A DNA stretch of 64,000 nucleotides. Source: Pontibacter beigongshangensis (GTDB taxonomy: Bacteria > Bacteroidota > Bacteroidia > Cytophagales > Hymenobacteraceae). The notes under the pieces are model-generated. The model saw only the letters and a program-made list of their open reading frames with translations. It searched no databases and was not told where the DNA came from. Below, in pieces: positions 42,035 to 49,857 of this stretch. The stretch lies in contig NZ_VFSD01000022.1 in NCBI RefSeq assembly GCF_014332515.1, positions 1 through 64,000 on the forward strand. The letters run 5' to 3'. Each line of letters opens with the position of its first letter. Position 1 is the first letter of the stretch. A program made the position numbers and the translations under genes.

Positions 42035-42722
42035 AGCTGATTTTTGAGATTTGACTTTTGTTTTAGGTATACAAGGCATCTGACAAGTGCCCCTATCTTT
42101 TTTGTTTGACCTTGTTCGGTGTTCTTACCAACCAGCTTGGTTAGCTCTAGTTAACACGCAACCTTTTCAGTTTGAAGCAATTTCCGCAAGCTTACTTCCG
42201 CCAGTCTGATGACTGACTTCCATGTTCCGGCACAAGCGACGCTCCGCTGATCACTTGGCCAGATGAGGGCTTAGTGCTGACGGGGCCAGAACAAGGGTTG
42301 GCGCGAAACACTGGCTCTCAATTTGGAAATATTTCCATTATAAAAAAATATTTTTCTGCTTACACAGCCGGTTAATTCTCCTATCCGCAAAAATTAAACG
42401 GCCAGGTTTGTCTGTAGCCGCCACCCGGAACTGGCAGAATTGAATGCATTTTCTGGCGGCCCTAGCAGTTGCTGTCTGTATAGATACAAGGCGCTGCAAC
42501 CGGGCCATACGGGTTCGCAGGCACAGAACAGGCAGATTACAGGCTGTTGCGGACCAGCCCGGCATGCCTCCGCCACCAGCCTTAGCAGCCAAATCTAGCT
42601 CAACCAAGTGCCAGAAACCCCCTTAACTCCCTGACTAACAGCCATTATGATCTGCAACATAGTAGTACGCAATCAGTATACACTTCTGAATACAAGCGAA
42701 TTACAAATTAATTTATAAACGA
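42035..42722. other. Long gene-poor stretch
   Basis: About 690 bp. Minus-strand frames such as 42338-42607 have biased composition and no recognisable domain, so I do not call them. There is no dispersed repeat copy here, which is unusual for a gap of this size in this window. The short gene at 42723 probably takes its promoter from 42640-42720. Confidence 0.5.
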
Positions 42723-42902
42723 ATGGTAACCTGGAATTACGCCGAACCTAACGAAACCTACGTGAAGGTAACAGGAACACTTACCGAACAATTTGAACAT
42801 GAAAACGGAGTGATCCGGCTTCCTGAAGGATTGTTTGTACCCCTGAACCTTTACAACAGCATCATGGGCAAATTATCTGCCCAGATACTGTCTATTGCCT
42901 AA
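42723..42902 (+). CDS. Small hypothetical protein, 59 residues
   Basis: An ATG-to-TAA frame encoding MVTWNYAEPNETYVKVTGTL and ending SAQILSIA. It is acidic to neutral, has no Cys, no membrane segment and no signal peptide, and its alternating hydrophobic pattern (YVKVTGTLTEQF, GVIRLPEGLFVPL) suggests a small beta-rich protein. Codon use resembles the neighbouring genes. It is too short to match to a family by eye and could be a chance frame, but it is the only plausible coding region between 42.0 and 43.5 kb. Confidence 0.5.
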   Translation: MVTWNYAEPNETYVKVTGTLTEQFEHENGVIRLPEGLFVPLNLYNSIMGKLSAQILSIA

Positions 42903-43161
42903 CCCTAATTGCCAAATATATGGCTGCCTGTCAGAACTTCAGCAAGTTCAGAGCAAAGGTTTTTCCCTAAATTTTTGGTAAAAGCGTGTTTTTTGAAACT
43001 CAAAAAGTATAGGGCAGCATAACTGAGCATATAACTATCAACAAAGAAAAATCAATCGGGCGTATAACACAGGCAGGGAGAATTTGTATAGATATTTCCT
43101 CCGGTATACCCCACAGAATAAATTTTTGGGCTTTTAGCAGCAACAGCGGCAGTAGGAATTG

Positions 43162-43192
43162 CCTCTGGAGGGGCATTATGATTAGCATAATT
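43162..43192 (+). repeat. dispersed intergenic repeat, copy 15
   Basis: CCTCTGGAGGGGCATTATGATTAGCATAATT, with AGCAGCAAC-like sequence at 43137-43145 as a degenerate head. Confidence 0.75.
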
Positions 43193-43313
43193 GCCCCGAT
43201 ACATGAAGCAAAATTTCAACTTGCATACAGGAGGCTTGGGCTAGCTAAAAACCAGCCACTATTCATGCTCCGCTAAACTCGCGGCAACAGTGTTATTTAA
43301 ATCCGGGAAAGTA

Positions 43314-43340
43314 AGATTATTCTAATGCCGAAGCCCCTGA
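43314..43340 (-). repeat. dispersed intergenic repeat, copy 16
   Basis: AGATTATTCTAATGCCGAAGCCCCTGA, a shortened copy lacking the CCGGAG dyad. It faces copy 15. Confidence 0.6.
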
Positions 43341-43414
43341 TGGAATCGGGAACAAAGTCTATTTACACCAAAAGCCCGTTTTCACTTCCTGCTCCGGTTG
43401 CAGCAGAAAATACA

Positions 43415-43450
43415 AGGCCCCTGCTAAAAAACGAATTTTAACAGGGGCCT
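43415..43450 (-). terminator. Terminator of usp1
   Basis: AGGCCCCTG (43415-43423) pairs with CAGGGGCCT (43442-43450), and the stem extends through A/T pairs toward the loop. On the minus strand it is followed by TTGTATTTTC. The 115-bp element at 43471-43585 separates it from the usp1 stop. Confidence 0.65.
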
Positions 43451-43470
43451 GGTGTTTTAAAGCAGCCTGC

Positions 43471-43585
43471 TAGTGCTCCTCCAATTCTATTTTTAGAAAA
43501 GTTCGATACTTGTTAAGCTATTCAAAAGTATACCTACCATAATTTCTAATTTTGAATTTCTAATTTTTAATTTGGAGGAGCTCTA
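43471..43585 (+). mobile_element. 115-bp MITE with TA-flanked GCTCCTCCA ends, copy A
   Basis: TAGTGCTCCTCCA (43471-43483) and TGGAGGAGCTCTA (43573-43585) are inverted repeats with one mismatch, each ending in TA. The interior matches the element at 49743-49857 over its whole length of exactly 115 bp, but in the opposite orientation. The terminal TA suggests a TA target duplication as made by IS630/Tc1-type transposases. Its right end provides the TAG stop codon of usp1 (43583-43585). Confidence 0.75.
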
Positions 43586-44476
43586 GACTACTCCTGCCAG
43601 AACCTTTGTTTGCTGGTGCGCCACTGGCACTGGGCTGCCGGGCAAGGCCAGCAGGGGAGCAAATGCCTGCGAGGCTAATTTGCTCGTAATGCTTTTGCTT
43701 AGCAACCGATCCATGAAAGAGTGCTGCGCCGGAACGAGTACCAGCAAATCGGCCTGCTCTTCGAGAATATATTGCTGAATTCCTTCTGCCACATCTTCCT
43801 TCTCTTTAAAGAATAGCTTGTAAGACAGGTCCTGGAAATAGCTTTCTACCTTGCTCAGGGCCTCAAATGCCAGTTCACGCTCTTCTTCGCAGATGTTGCT
43901 TTTGTAAACATGCAACACATGCAGTTTGCTCTTATAAGCCAGGAGCAACTCCTGCAGCGGACTTAGCAGCTTGCGGGCCGGGAAGCGGGTGAGATTCAGG
44001 GCAAATACAACAGATTTTAGCCCCGTAAAATGTTTGCCGGCAGGCACCGCCAGCACCGGCACCTGGTTTTCCTGAATGAGCTGCAGCGTGGTACTGCCCA
44101 GAAAAGCTTGGCTTAATACCCCGCCCCCCCGCATGCCCATAACCACCAGGTCGGCCTCGTAATCGTGGCAGGCCTGCAGTATTTCCGGCACGGTTAAGCC
44201 ATACCGGCATATGGCTATCATATCTACCGGTTGTTTTTGCTGTTTGGTGTACTGCTGCCAGGTATCTTTTGCGTATCCTTCCAGTTTCCGCTGCTCCTTG
44301 TTCTCCAGCCAGCGGATCACGGCCTGCTCATCCTGAGGAAAAGGAGAAAGAACAGGACGATGAAATACATGCAGCAGGATGACCTGCGCGTTTTCCTGTT
44401 GCGCCATATCCAGCGCATACAGAAATGCATGATGGGCGATGGGAGAAAAATCGGTTGGCACTAAGATCTTTTTCAT
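43583..44476 (-). CDS. Tandem universal stress protein (UspA family), usp1
   Basis: A 297-residue cytoplasmic protein with two Usp folds. The first (about 1-150) begins MKKILVPTDFSPIAHHAFLYALDMA and carries the ATP-binding G-x2-G-x9-G-S pattern in MGMRGGGVLSQAFLGSTT. The second (about 160-285) has SVVFALNLTRF and DLLVLVPAQHSFMDRLLSKSITSKLA without the Gly motif. It is paralogous to the gene at 49855-50856. Its stop codon lies in the end of a mobile element, so the C-terminus may differ from the ancestral one. A TATTTTTG box at 44533-44540 is a candidate -7 element. Confidence 0.92.
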   Translation of the reverse strand: MKKILVPTDFSPIAHHAFLYALDMAQQENAQVILLHVFHRPVLSPFPQDEQAVIRWLENKEQRKLEGYAKDTWQQYTKQQKQPVDMIAICRYGLTVPEILQACHDYEADLVVMGMRGGGVLSQAFLGSTTLQLIQENQVPVLAVPAGKHFTGLKSVVFALNLTRFPARKLLSPLQELLLAYKSKLHVLHVYKSNICEEERELAFEALSKVESYFQDLSYKLFFKEKEDVAEGIQQYILEEQADLLVLVPAQHSFMDRLLSKSITSKLASQAFAPLLALPGSPVPVAHQQTKVLAGVV

Positions 44477-44746
44477 AGGAAAGGCTTTATAGGGGAGAAC
44501 AAGCGGTATGAAGACGTTCCGCCCTCACATCTCAAAAATAAAAGTTTTGCCTCTTCTTAGCGATGAGCAAGATCATGCCAGAAAATGAGAAAAATCATTT
44601 TTTACCAGAAGCGCCTGGGGCAGCGCTAAATTAATAATCAGAGAGTTTCTTGCTTGTGAGTTGCTGAGGTATTCTCCCAGCTTTTCCAGATTTGATTTAG
44701 GTAACTGGCAGCGAAAAAAATGAATTTGCGACATACTCCTGCCCCA

Positions 44747-46204
44747 TCAGAAAGCAAACACATTTAACAGTAGCCAGCCGATGGCACCTGCCACCAGCCC
44801 GGCCACAACAGTAGGCAGCATGTTTACAGACAGCACATCTTTGTAGTTTTTAAGGTTGGCGATAGAGGCGGCTGCGATAATATTGAACAGACAGATGGCG
44901 TTACCCATGGAAGCGCCTACCAGTTGCATAGCCAGAATAACGGTTGGCTCCAGCTGCAGCGCCTGGGCGGTTTCCAGCTGCGATGCTCCGAACACTACGT
45001 TAGAGATGGTGGTGCTGCCAGTAATAAAGGCTCCAATAATACCGATAAAGGGCGAAAAAATAACATAGGCACCTCCCATAGCACTCAGCACCTCCGAAAT
45101 ATTGCTGACCATAGACGGCTGTTCTACTCCGGAGTGGATCATTAACTGCGCCACGGCAATAGACGGGAAAAGCACCACCAGCACCTGCAGCAGCTTTTTC
45201 ATGCCTTCTGCCAGGTACCACGACTCGCTTTTCCGGATAAGCGCTACGCCTACCCCTACTACTACAAACGGAATAAGCGGAGACTGCAGCAGCTTGATGC
45301 CTGCATTCAGGCCGGTACCAAACAGATCGGTAAAAGCCAGTTCCCACCCCAACAGGTGCCGCAAAGGGCTGACAACCTTAGGCAGCAGGAGCAGCAGGGC
45401 CAGCACGCCATAAGGCAACCACGGCATATATTCGATTTTTGTTTGCCCCTGCCGCAGGTACAGCACCGAGAGGATGAGCATCACCAATGCGGCCAGCACC
45501 GTGGCCAGGTCGGGCACAAAATAGCTGAACACACAGAACGGAACTGCAAAAAAAGAAAACATGGCCAGCACCTTGCCCTTATACTGCAGCGGCCCGTGCA
45601 GCCTGGCAAACAGCCTGAAAATAAAATACAGCACCGCCCCCATGGCCACCACACCAGTTAAAGCCGCCAGCAGCCCGATCTGCTGCACCTGGGGCCAGGT
45701 GAGGTGCAGCGGCAGTTGCAGGCCGGTAAGCAAAGGGGTGCCCACCGCTCCAAACATGGAGTAAAGGTTATCGAACAACAGCACCACCGACACCGAGAGC
45801 AGCGCATTAAAACCCAGCGCTATCAGCAGCAGCGGCACAATGGCACCCGGAGTGCCAAAGCCGGCTACTCCCTCAAAAAACGCCGTCAGGCAAATCGCTA
45901 ACAGAAAAAACCGCACTTCCCGCGCCGGGTGCAACTCATCGAGCGACTGGCTGATTTGCCGGATCATGCCCGTTCCTTCCATGATGTTGTAAAGGAAGAG
46001 CGCCCCGAACACAATCATCAGAATATTGAGGCTCATGAGCAGCGAAATGCTGATAACGCCGGCAAAGTGCGGAAGAGAAGCGCCCCAGTAAAAGAACAGC
46101 CCGGTGGTTGCCACCAACCCCAGCAGCACCGCCTCCCGTACTCCCCTGAGCAGCGACACGGCAACAAGAATGGCAACCGGCAAAAACGACAGGAAATAGA
46201 TCAT
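44747..46204 (-). CDS. lctP: L-lactate permease (LctP/LldP family)
   Basis: Inner-membrane lactate/glycolate proton symporter of 485 residues with 12 or more hydrophobic segments. The conserved core CLTAFFEGVAGFGTPGAIVPLLLIALGF is diagnostic, as is SPFIGIIGAFITGSTTISNVVFGASQ with VGASMGNAICLFNIIAAASI. It is shorter than E. coli LldP (551 residues), as in many Bacteroidota. It stands between usp1 and the D-lactate dehydrogenase gene on the same strand, which suggests lactate exchange during low-oxygen growth. Direction of transport cannot be read from sequence. Confidence 0.92.
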   Translation of the reverse strand: MIYFLSFLPVAILVAVSLLRGVREAVLLGLVATTGLFFYWGASLPHFAGVISISLLMSLNILMIVFGALFLYNIMEGTGMIRQISQSLDELHPAREVRFFLLAICLTAFFEGVAGFGTPGAIVPLLLIALGFNALLSVSVVLLFDNLYSMFGAVGTPLLTGLQLPLHLTWPQVQQIGLLAALTGVVAMGAVLYFIFRLFARLHGPLQYKGKVLAMFSFFAVPFCVFSYFVPDLATVLAALVMLILSVLYLRQGQTKIEYMPWLPYGVLALLLLLPKVVSPLRHLLGWELAFTDLFGTGLNAGIKLLQSPLIPFVVVGVGVALIRKSESWYLAEGMKKLLQVLVVLFPSIAVAQLMIHSGVEQPSMVSNISEVLSAMGGAYVIFSPFIGIIGAFITGSTTISNVVFGASQLETAQALQLEPTVILAMQLVGASMGNAICLFNIIAAASIANLKNYKDVLSVNMLPTVVAGLVAGAIGWLLLNVFAF

Positions 46205-46635
46205 AGCAGCTTTGGCTTCTGGAGGTCCGGCACTGATGCTTCGCCAAATTAAAAATTCAAAATTGGAAATAAGCGCTCACAGGAGGTGAACATCACAATA
46301 TATAAATTTCCCTATTCAGGAACCAGACTGACGCTGTACTTCGTGTTGCTCCAGGGTGGAGTTCAGAATAATTTAATGCTAAAACATCTCCCGGAGAACA
46401 AAAATCCCTCCTTTCTAATGTTGAACTTCTAATTTTGAATTGGGTGCAGCACTTGTGTGCCCGCCTTTACCTGACATTAAGAAATATCGGAATGTAGAAA
46501 TGAACAGGATGAACCGGCGGCAGCAGCAGCATAAGCAGCTTCCGGAGGGCTGTTTTCATTTAAATAATTGGAGTTCTGGCAGCACAGCAGGCCTTAAGGC
46601 TGCACTGCCAGCGCGAACTACTAAAAAGCCTGCTA
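46205..46635. other. Intergenic region between ldhA and the lactate permease gene
   Basis: Holds repeat copy 17, a degenerate minus-strand copy at about 46367-46396 (AATAATTTAATGC ... CTCCCGGAG), and AATTAAAAATTCAAAATTGG tracts at 46247-46266 and 46414-46440. No gene is seen. Confidence 0.5.
46520..46569 (+). repeat. dispersed intergenic repeat, copy 17
   Basis: GCAGCAGCAGC head (about 46520-46530), then CTTCCGGAGGGCTGTTTTCATTTAAATAATT, 66 bp from the ldhA stop and oriented against it. Confidence 0.78.
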
Positions 46636-47625
46636 CTATTGCACCTCATTTTCAAGCTCCCGGTTCGCCGCAAAATCGGCAATGTTCTGTAGCGTCACCT
46701 CGGCTATGCTCTGGAGGGCGTTGCTGGTAAAGAAGGCCTGGTGCCCGGTAATTAGTACGTTGTTGAACGAGAGCAGGCGCATAAACACATCGTCCTGAAT
46801 AACTTTGTTCGAGAGGTCTTCAAAAAACAGGTCGGCCTCTTCCTCATACACGTCCAGGCCAAGGTTGCTGATCTGCTCGCTCTTCAGCCCAACGATCACG
46901 GCCTTGGTATCGACCAGCGCGCCCCGGCTCGTGTTGATCAGCATCACCCCTTTCTTCATTTTACTGATGGCGTCCTCGTTTATAATGTGGTAGGTTTGCG
47001 GCGTAAGCGGGCAGTGCAGCGACACGATATCCGACTCCCGGTACAGCCTGTCCAGACTGGAGAATTCAATGCCGATTTCACGCTGCTCCTCCGTCTCTAC
47101 CATGTCGTAGCCCAGTACACGGCAGCCAAAGCCTTTCAGGATACGGGCGGTGCAGAGCCCTATTTTACCGAGCCCGATCAGGCCCGCCGTTTTACCGTAC
47201 AGGTCGAAACCCATCAGCCCGTTCAGCGAAAAGTTTCCTTCTTTCACGCGGTTATAGGCCCGGTGCGTCTTGCGGTTCAGGGTCAGGATGAGCGCAATGG
47301 TGTGCTCCGCCACCGAGAAGGGCGAATACGCCGGCACCCGTACCACCTTTATTCCCACGGCTGCCGCTGCTTTAAGATCTACGTTATTAAAACCGGCACT
47401 GCGCAAGGCAATCAGTTTCACTCCCTGCTCTGCCAGCACCTGCAGGATGTCGGCACTCACGGTATCGTTTACAAACACGCATACCACCTCATGGCCTTTT
47501 GCCAGGATGGCCGTGGCCGTGGTGAGTGGCATCTCCATAAAGTTCAGCGCAAACCCGTGCTGCTGGTTGGCCTCCTGAAAAAATTGTTTGTCGTATGCTT
47601 TGGAGCTGAAGAAAATAACGTTCAT
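46636..47625 (-). CDS. ldhA: D-lactate dehydrogenase (2-hydroxyacid dehydrogenase family)
   Basis: NAD-dependent enzyme reducing pyruvate to D-lactate. The NAD fold has GLIGLGKIG (148-156). The catalytic set R234 (NTSRGALVD), E263 (GLDVYEEE) and H295 (ITGHQAF) is shifted by one from E. coli LdhA (R235, E264, H296). LRSAGFNNVDL at 75-84 is the substrate loop. At 329 residues it matches LdhA closely. It has its own promoter with a dyad at the start site. Neighbours are lactate permease, an acyl-CoA transferase and two Usp genes, which points to fermentation or oxygen limitation. Confidence 0.93.
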   Translation of the reverse strand: MNVIFFSSKAYDKQFFQEANQQHGFALNFMEMPLTTATAILAKGHEVVCVFVNDTVSADILQVLAEQGVKLIALRSAGFNNVDLKAAAAVGIKVVRVPAYSPFSVAEHTIALILTLNRKTHRAYNRVKEGNFSLNGLMGFDLYGKTAGLIGLGKIGLCTARILKGFGCRVLGYDMVETEEQREIGIEFSSLDRLYRESDIVSLHCPLTPQTYHIINEDAISKMKKGVMLINTSRGALVDTKAVIVGLKSEQISNLGLDVYEEEADLFFEDLSNKVIQDDVFMRLLSFNNVLITGHQAFFTSNALQSIAEVTLQNIADFAANRELENEVQ

Positions 47626-47660
47626 GCGCGGGATGATATCTTAGTTGAAAGTTCTTTTAA

Positions 47661-47710
47661 GAGCAGGCGGTACCTGCTCAAATGTACAGGAATAGCAAAG
47701 CAAAGGCAAA
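47661..47710 (-). promoter_or_regulatory. ldhA promoter with a dyad at the start site
   Basis: On the minus strand TTTG (47707-47710), N20, TACATTTG (47679-47686). Directly downstream, GAGCAGG-N5-CCTGCTC (47661-47679) is a perfect 7-bp inverted repeat covering the expected start of transcription near 47672, so it is a good operator candidate. Confidence 0.65.
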
Positions 47711-47756
47711 CCGAAGTGTGCCCCTGCCGTTATTCAATACAAAAAAAAAAATCGAA

Positions 47757-49049
47757 CTACACTATTTGCAAACCAGGGCTATACTTGTTAAATCGTTCAA
47801 AAGCGGCCCGCTCCAGTTCTTCCCGGTGGTCGGGGTGAGCTATCTGGATGAGCGCCTCGGCCCGCTGCCGCAGGTTTTTCCCCCACAAAAAGGCAATACC
47901 GTATTCGGTAACAATATAATGGGCGTGTGCGCGGGTAGTCACGACACTGGCACCTGTTTTCAGGAAAGGCGTGATGCGGGAGATGCCCTTGCTGGTTACC
48001 GATGGCAAGGCAATAATGGGCTTGCCTCCTTCTGACAGGGCGGCCCCCCGGATAAAGTCCATCTGGCCACCTACACCCGAGAACTGGTAGGTGCCAATAG
48101 AGTCGGCGCATACCTGGCCGGTAAGGTCTATTTCTATGGCGCTGTTGATGGCGGTAACTTTGGGGTTCGACCGGATAATGGCCGTGTCGTTTACGTAATC
48201 TATGTCTTTGAACTCCACGGTGGCATTATCATCCACAAAATCGTAGAGTTTGCGTGTGCCAATCACAAAGCCGGTCACGATCTTGCCCCTGTAGTATTTT
48301 TTGTGCTGATTGGTGATGATGCCTTTCTCGACCAGGTCGATCACGCCATCGGAGAACATTTCGGTGTGCAGGCCCAGCTCTTTGTGGTTGGTAAGGCTCG
48401 CCAGCACCGCATCCGGAATCTGGCCGATGCCGGTCTGCAGTGTGGCGCCATCTTCTACCAGCGTAGCACAGTTCTGCCCAATCCTGACTGCGATCTCCGA
48501 AGGTTCTCCTTTTGCTATTTCGGGCAGCTCCTGCTGGTGATGTACCAGGGCATGCAGACGGCTCACGTGGATAATGCCATCGCCCAGGGTGCGTGGCAAG
48601 CGGGGGTTAACCTGCGCAATAACATAGCGGGCGCACTGCATGGCGGTATGCGAAATATCTATGGCGGTGCCGAGCGAGCAGAAGCCATGCTTGTCGGGCG
48701 GCGAAACCTGCACCAGCGCCACATCAATGGGCATCACCCCTCTTCGGAAGAGCAGCGGAATCTCACTCAGGAACATGGGCACATAATCGCCCTGCCCACA
48801 GTTTACGGCATCGCGCACGCTCTTAGAAACAAAGAGGGAATTCATGAAAAAGCTTTCGCGATAGGCCTCTCTGGTAAATGTGGCATCGCCATGCAGGCTC
48901 GCACTCACCAGTTCGACCCCGCGCAGCTCATCGGCCCGCTCTACCATTTTCTGCAGCAGATGATGTGGTGTGGCGGCGCCCCCCTGCACAAATACCCGGT
49001 CTCCGGACTTGATCACTTTTACGGCTTCCTGGCCTGACACATAGCTCAT
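47757..49049 (-). CDS. Acetyl-CoA hydrolase/transferase family protein
   Basis: Family I CoA-transferase of 430 residues from the ATG at 49047-49049; an ATG at 49139 lies upstream of the probable promoter and is rejected. MSYVSGQEAVKVIKSGDRVFVQGGAATPHHLLQKM is the N-terminal domain. GLHTEMFSDGVIDLVE holds the catalytic Glu that forms the acyl-glutamyl intermediate, and GVGGQMDFIRGAALSEGGKPIIALPS follows. The best match is the 4-hydroxybutyrate/acetate CoA-transferase or succinyl-CoA:acetate type. It may move CoA between acetate and other acids next to ldhA. The substrate is not determined. Confidence 0.9.
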   Translation of the reverse strand: MSYVSGQEAVKVIKSGDRVFVQGGAATPHHLLQKMVERADELRGVELVSASLHGDATFTREAYRESFFMNSLFVSKSVRDAVNCGQGDYVPMFLSEIPLLFRRGVMPIDVALVQVSPPDKHGFCSLGTAIDISHTAMQCARYVIAQVNPRLPRTLGDGIIHVSRLHALVHHQQELPEIAKGEPSEIAVRIGQNCATLVEDGATLQTGIGQIPDAVLASLTNHKELGLHTEMFSDGVIDLVEKGIITNQHKKYYRGKIVTGFVIGTRKLYDFVDDNATVEFKDIDYVNDTAIIRSNPKVTAINSAIEIDLTGQVCADSIGTYQFSGVGGQMDFIRGAALSEGGKPIIALPSVTSKGISRITPFLKTGASVVTTRAHAHYIVTEYGIAFLWGKNLRQRAEALIQIAHPDHREELERAAFERFNKYSPGLQIV

Positions 49050-49080
49050 GCGAATAACGACTGTTAGGTTTGTACTGCTA

Positions 49081-49088
49081 CAAAAATA
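49081..49088 (-). promoter_or_regulatory. -7 box of the CoA-transferase gene
   Basis: TATTTTTG on the minus strand fits TAnnTTTG and would start transcription about 25 nt before the ATG at 49049. A matching TTG at -33 is not seen. The same octamer precedes usp1 (44533-44540). Confidence 0.45.
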
Positions 49089-49305
49089 GAAGCGGTGCAG
49101 GTCTTCTAAAATGATGGAATACCTCCAAACAGCTGACAAAAATCAGTAAGCAACTTCATTAAATTATAAATTCAGCCTTAGAAATATAATAAAAGCTGCT
49201 TTATTGATCAATAAAGGGGCATTTCTTATCTGATTGAAGTTTGTGAATTGCTGGAGGTGTCCCGCCGCTTTTACTCACTGATAGGAGGCAGTGCGTATTT
49301 TGGTT

Positions 49306-49537
49306 CGCTTTGAAGCTCATCTTATAGGAAAAAGCAGCTTTCAGGGCGCTGGCGCGAGCTTGCCGCTCGTACCACCATAAGTTCCCTAAGGCTAGGCAAT
49401 ATAAGCGCCCATCCTCAACAGCCTGTAATGGCCCCTTCTGAAAAGTCTTTAGAATGAAAGTACGAGCGGCAAGCTCGCGCACTAGCGCAACATTCAGGGA
49501 ATAGAAGCCTTATTTTTCCCTATAAGATGCGCTTTAA
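49306..49537. repeat. REPIN-like foldback element
   Basis: A perfect 21-bp inverted pair (49352-49372 and 49460-49480) contains the small palindrome CGAGC-TTGCC-GCTCG in each arm, the form of paired REP sequences. Flanking GCGCT extends the pair, and an outer imperfect arm (CTTTGAAGCTCATCTTATAGG on the left, its near-complement at 49518-49537) lengthens it to about 230 bp. A spurious 93-codon frame crosses it. No RAYT transposase lies in the window. Confidence 0.6.
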
Positions 49538-49538
49538 A

Positions 49539-49600
49539 GAGGGCCCCTACCCCCAAGAAGGACTTTTTATCTGCAGTAAATTTTGCCGTAACATCAGTTA
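49539..49600. repeat. Fragments of other repeat elements
   Basis: GAGGGCCCCTACCCCCAA (49539-49556) is shared with 52452, 52489, 39850 and 40130. GTAACATCAGTTA (49588-49600) equals the right end of the element at 39816-40309. They look like the 3' remnant of that element family. Confidence 0.45.
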
Positions 49601-49670
49601 ATCCGTATCTCCTGGAAAAATTCAATCCAGCAATACAGGAAACAATGACAGGCCACCTCCCTCCCCAATT

Positions 49671-49698
49671 TCTGGCGCAGAAAAGCTCCTGCGCCAGA
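49671..49698. other. Hairpin beyond usp2
   Basis: A perfect 10-bp stem TCTGGCGCAG / CTGCGCCAGA with an 8-nt loop. No T-run follows on the minus strand, so it is a weak terminator candidate for usp2. Confidence 0.4.
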
Positions 49699-49742
49699 GA
49701 TCGGAAAAGATAAGGGCTAATGTGGTGTTACTCAGTAGCGGC

Positions 49743-49857
49743 TATTGCTCCTCCAAATTAAAAATTAGAAATTCAAAATTAGAAATTATGGCAGATAAAC
49801 TTTTGAATGGCTTAACCAGCAACAAACCTTTCTAAAAATCAAACTGGAGGAGCACTA
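49743..49857 (-). mobile_element. 115-bp MITE with TA-flanked GCTCCTCCA ends, copy B
   Basis: TATTGCTCCTCCA (49743-49755) and TGGAGGAGCACTA (49845-49857) are the ends. The element is inverted relative to copy A at 43471-43585 and the same length. Its right end supplies the TAG stop of usp2 (49855-49857). Confidence 0.75.

Larger units (their letters stand above)
42903..43470. other. Repeat-rich gap downstream of usp1
   Basis: Contains repeat copies 15 and 16 in opposite orientations and the terminator at 43415-43450. No gene is seen. Confidence 0.5.

Noticed and set aside
42338..42607. An 89-codon minus-strand frame
   Set aside because: No domain, no promoter, odd composition; nothing in the surroundings suggests a gene.
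49201..49482. A 93-codon minus-strand frame
   Set aside because: It crosses the REPIN-like foldback, has no promoter or domain, and owes its length to the repeat.
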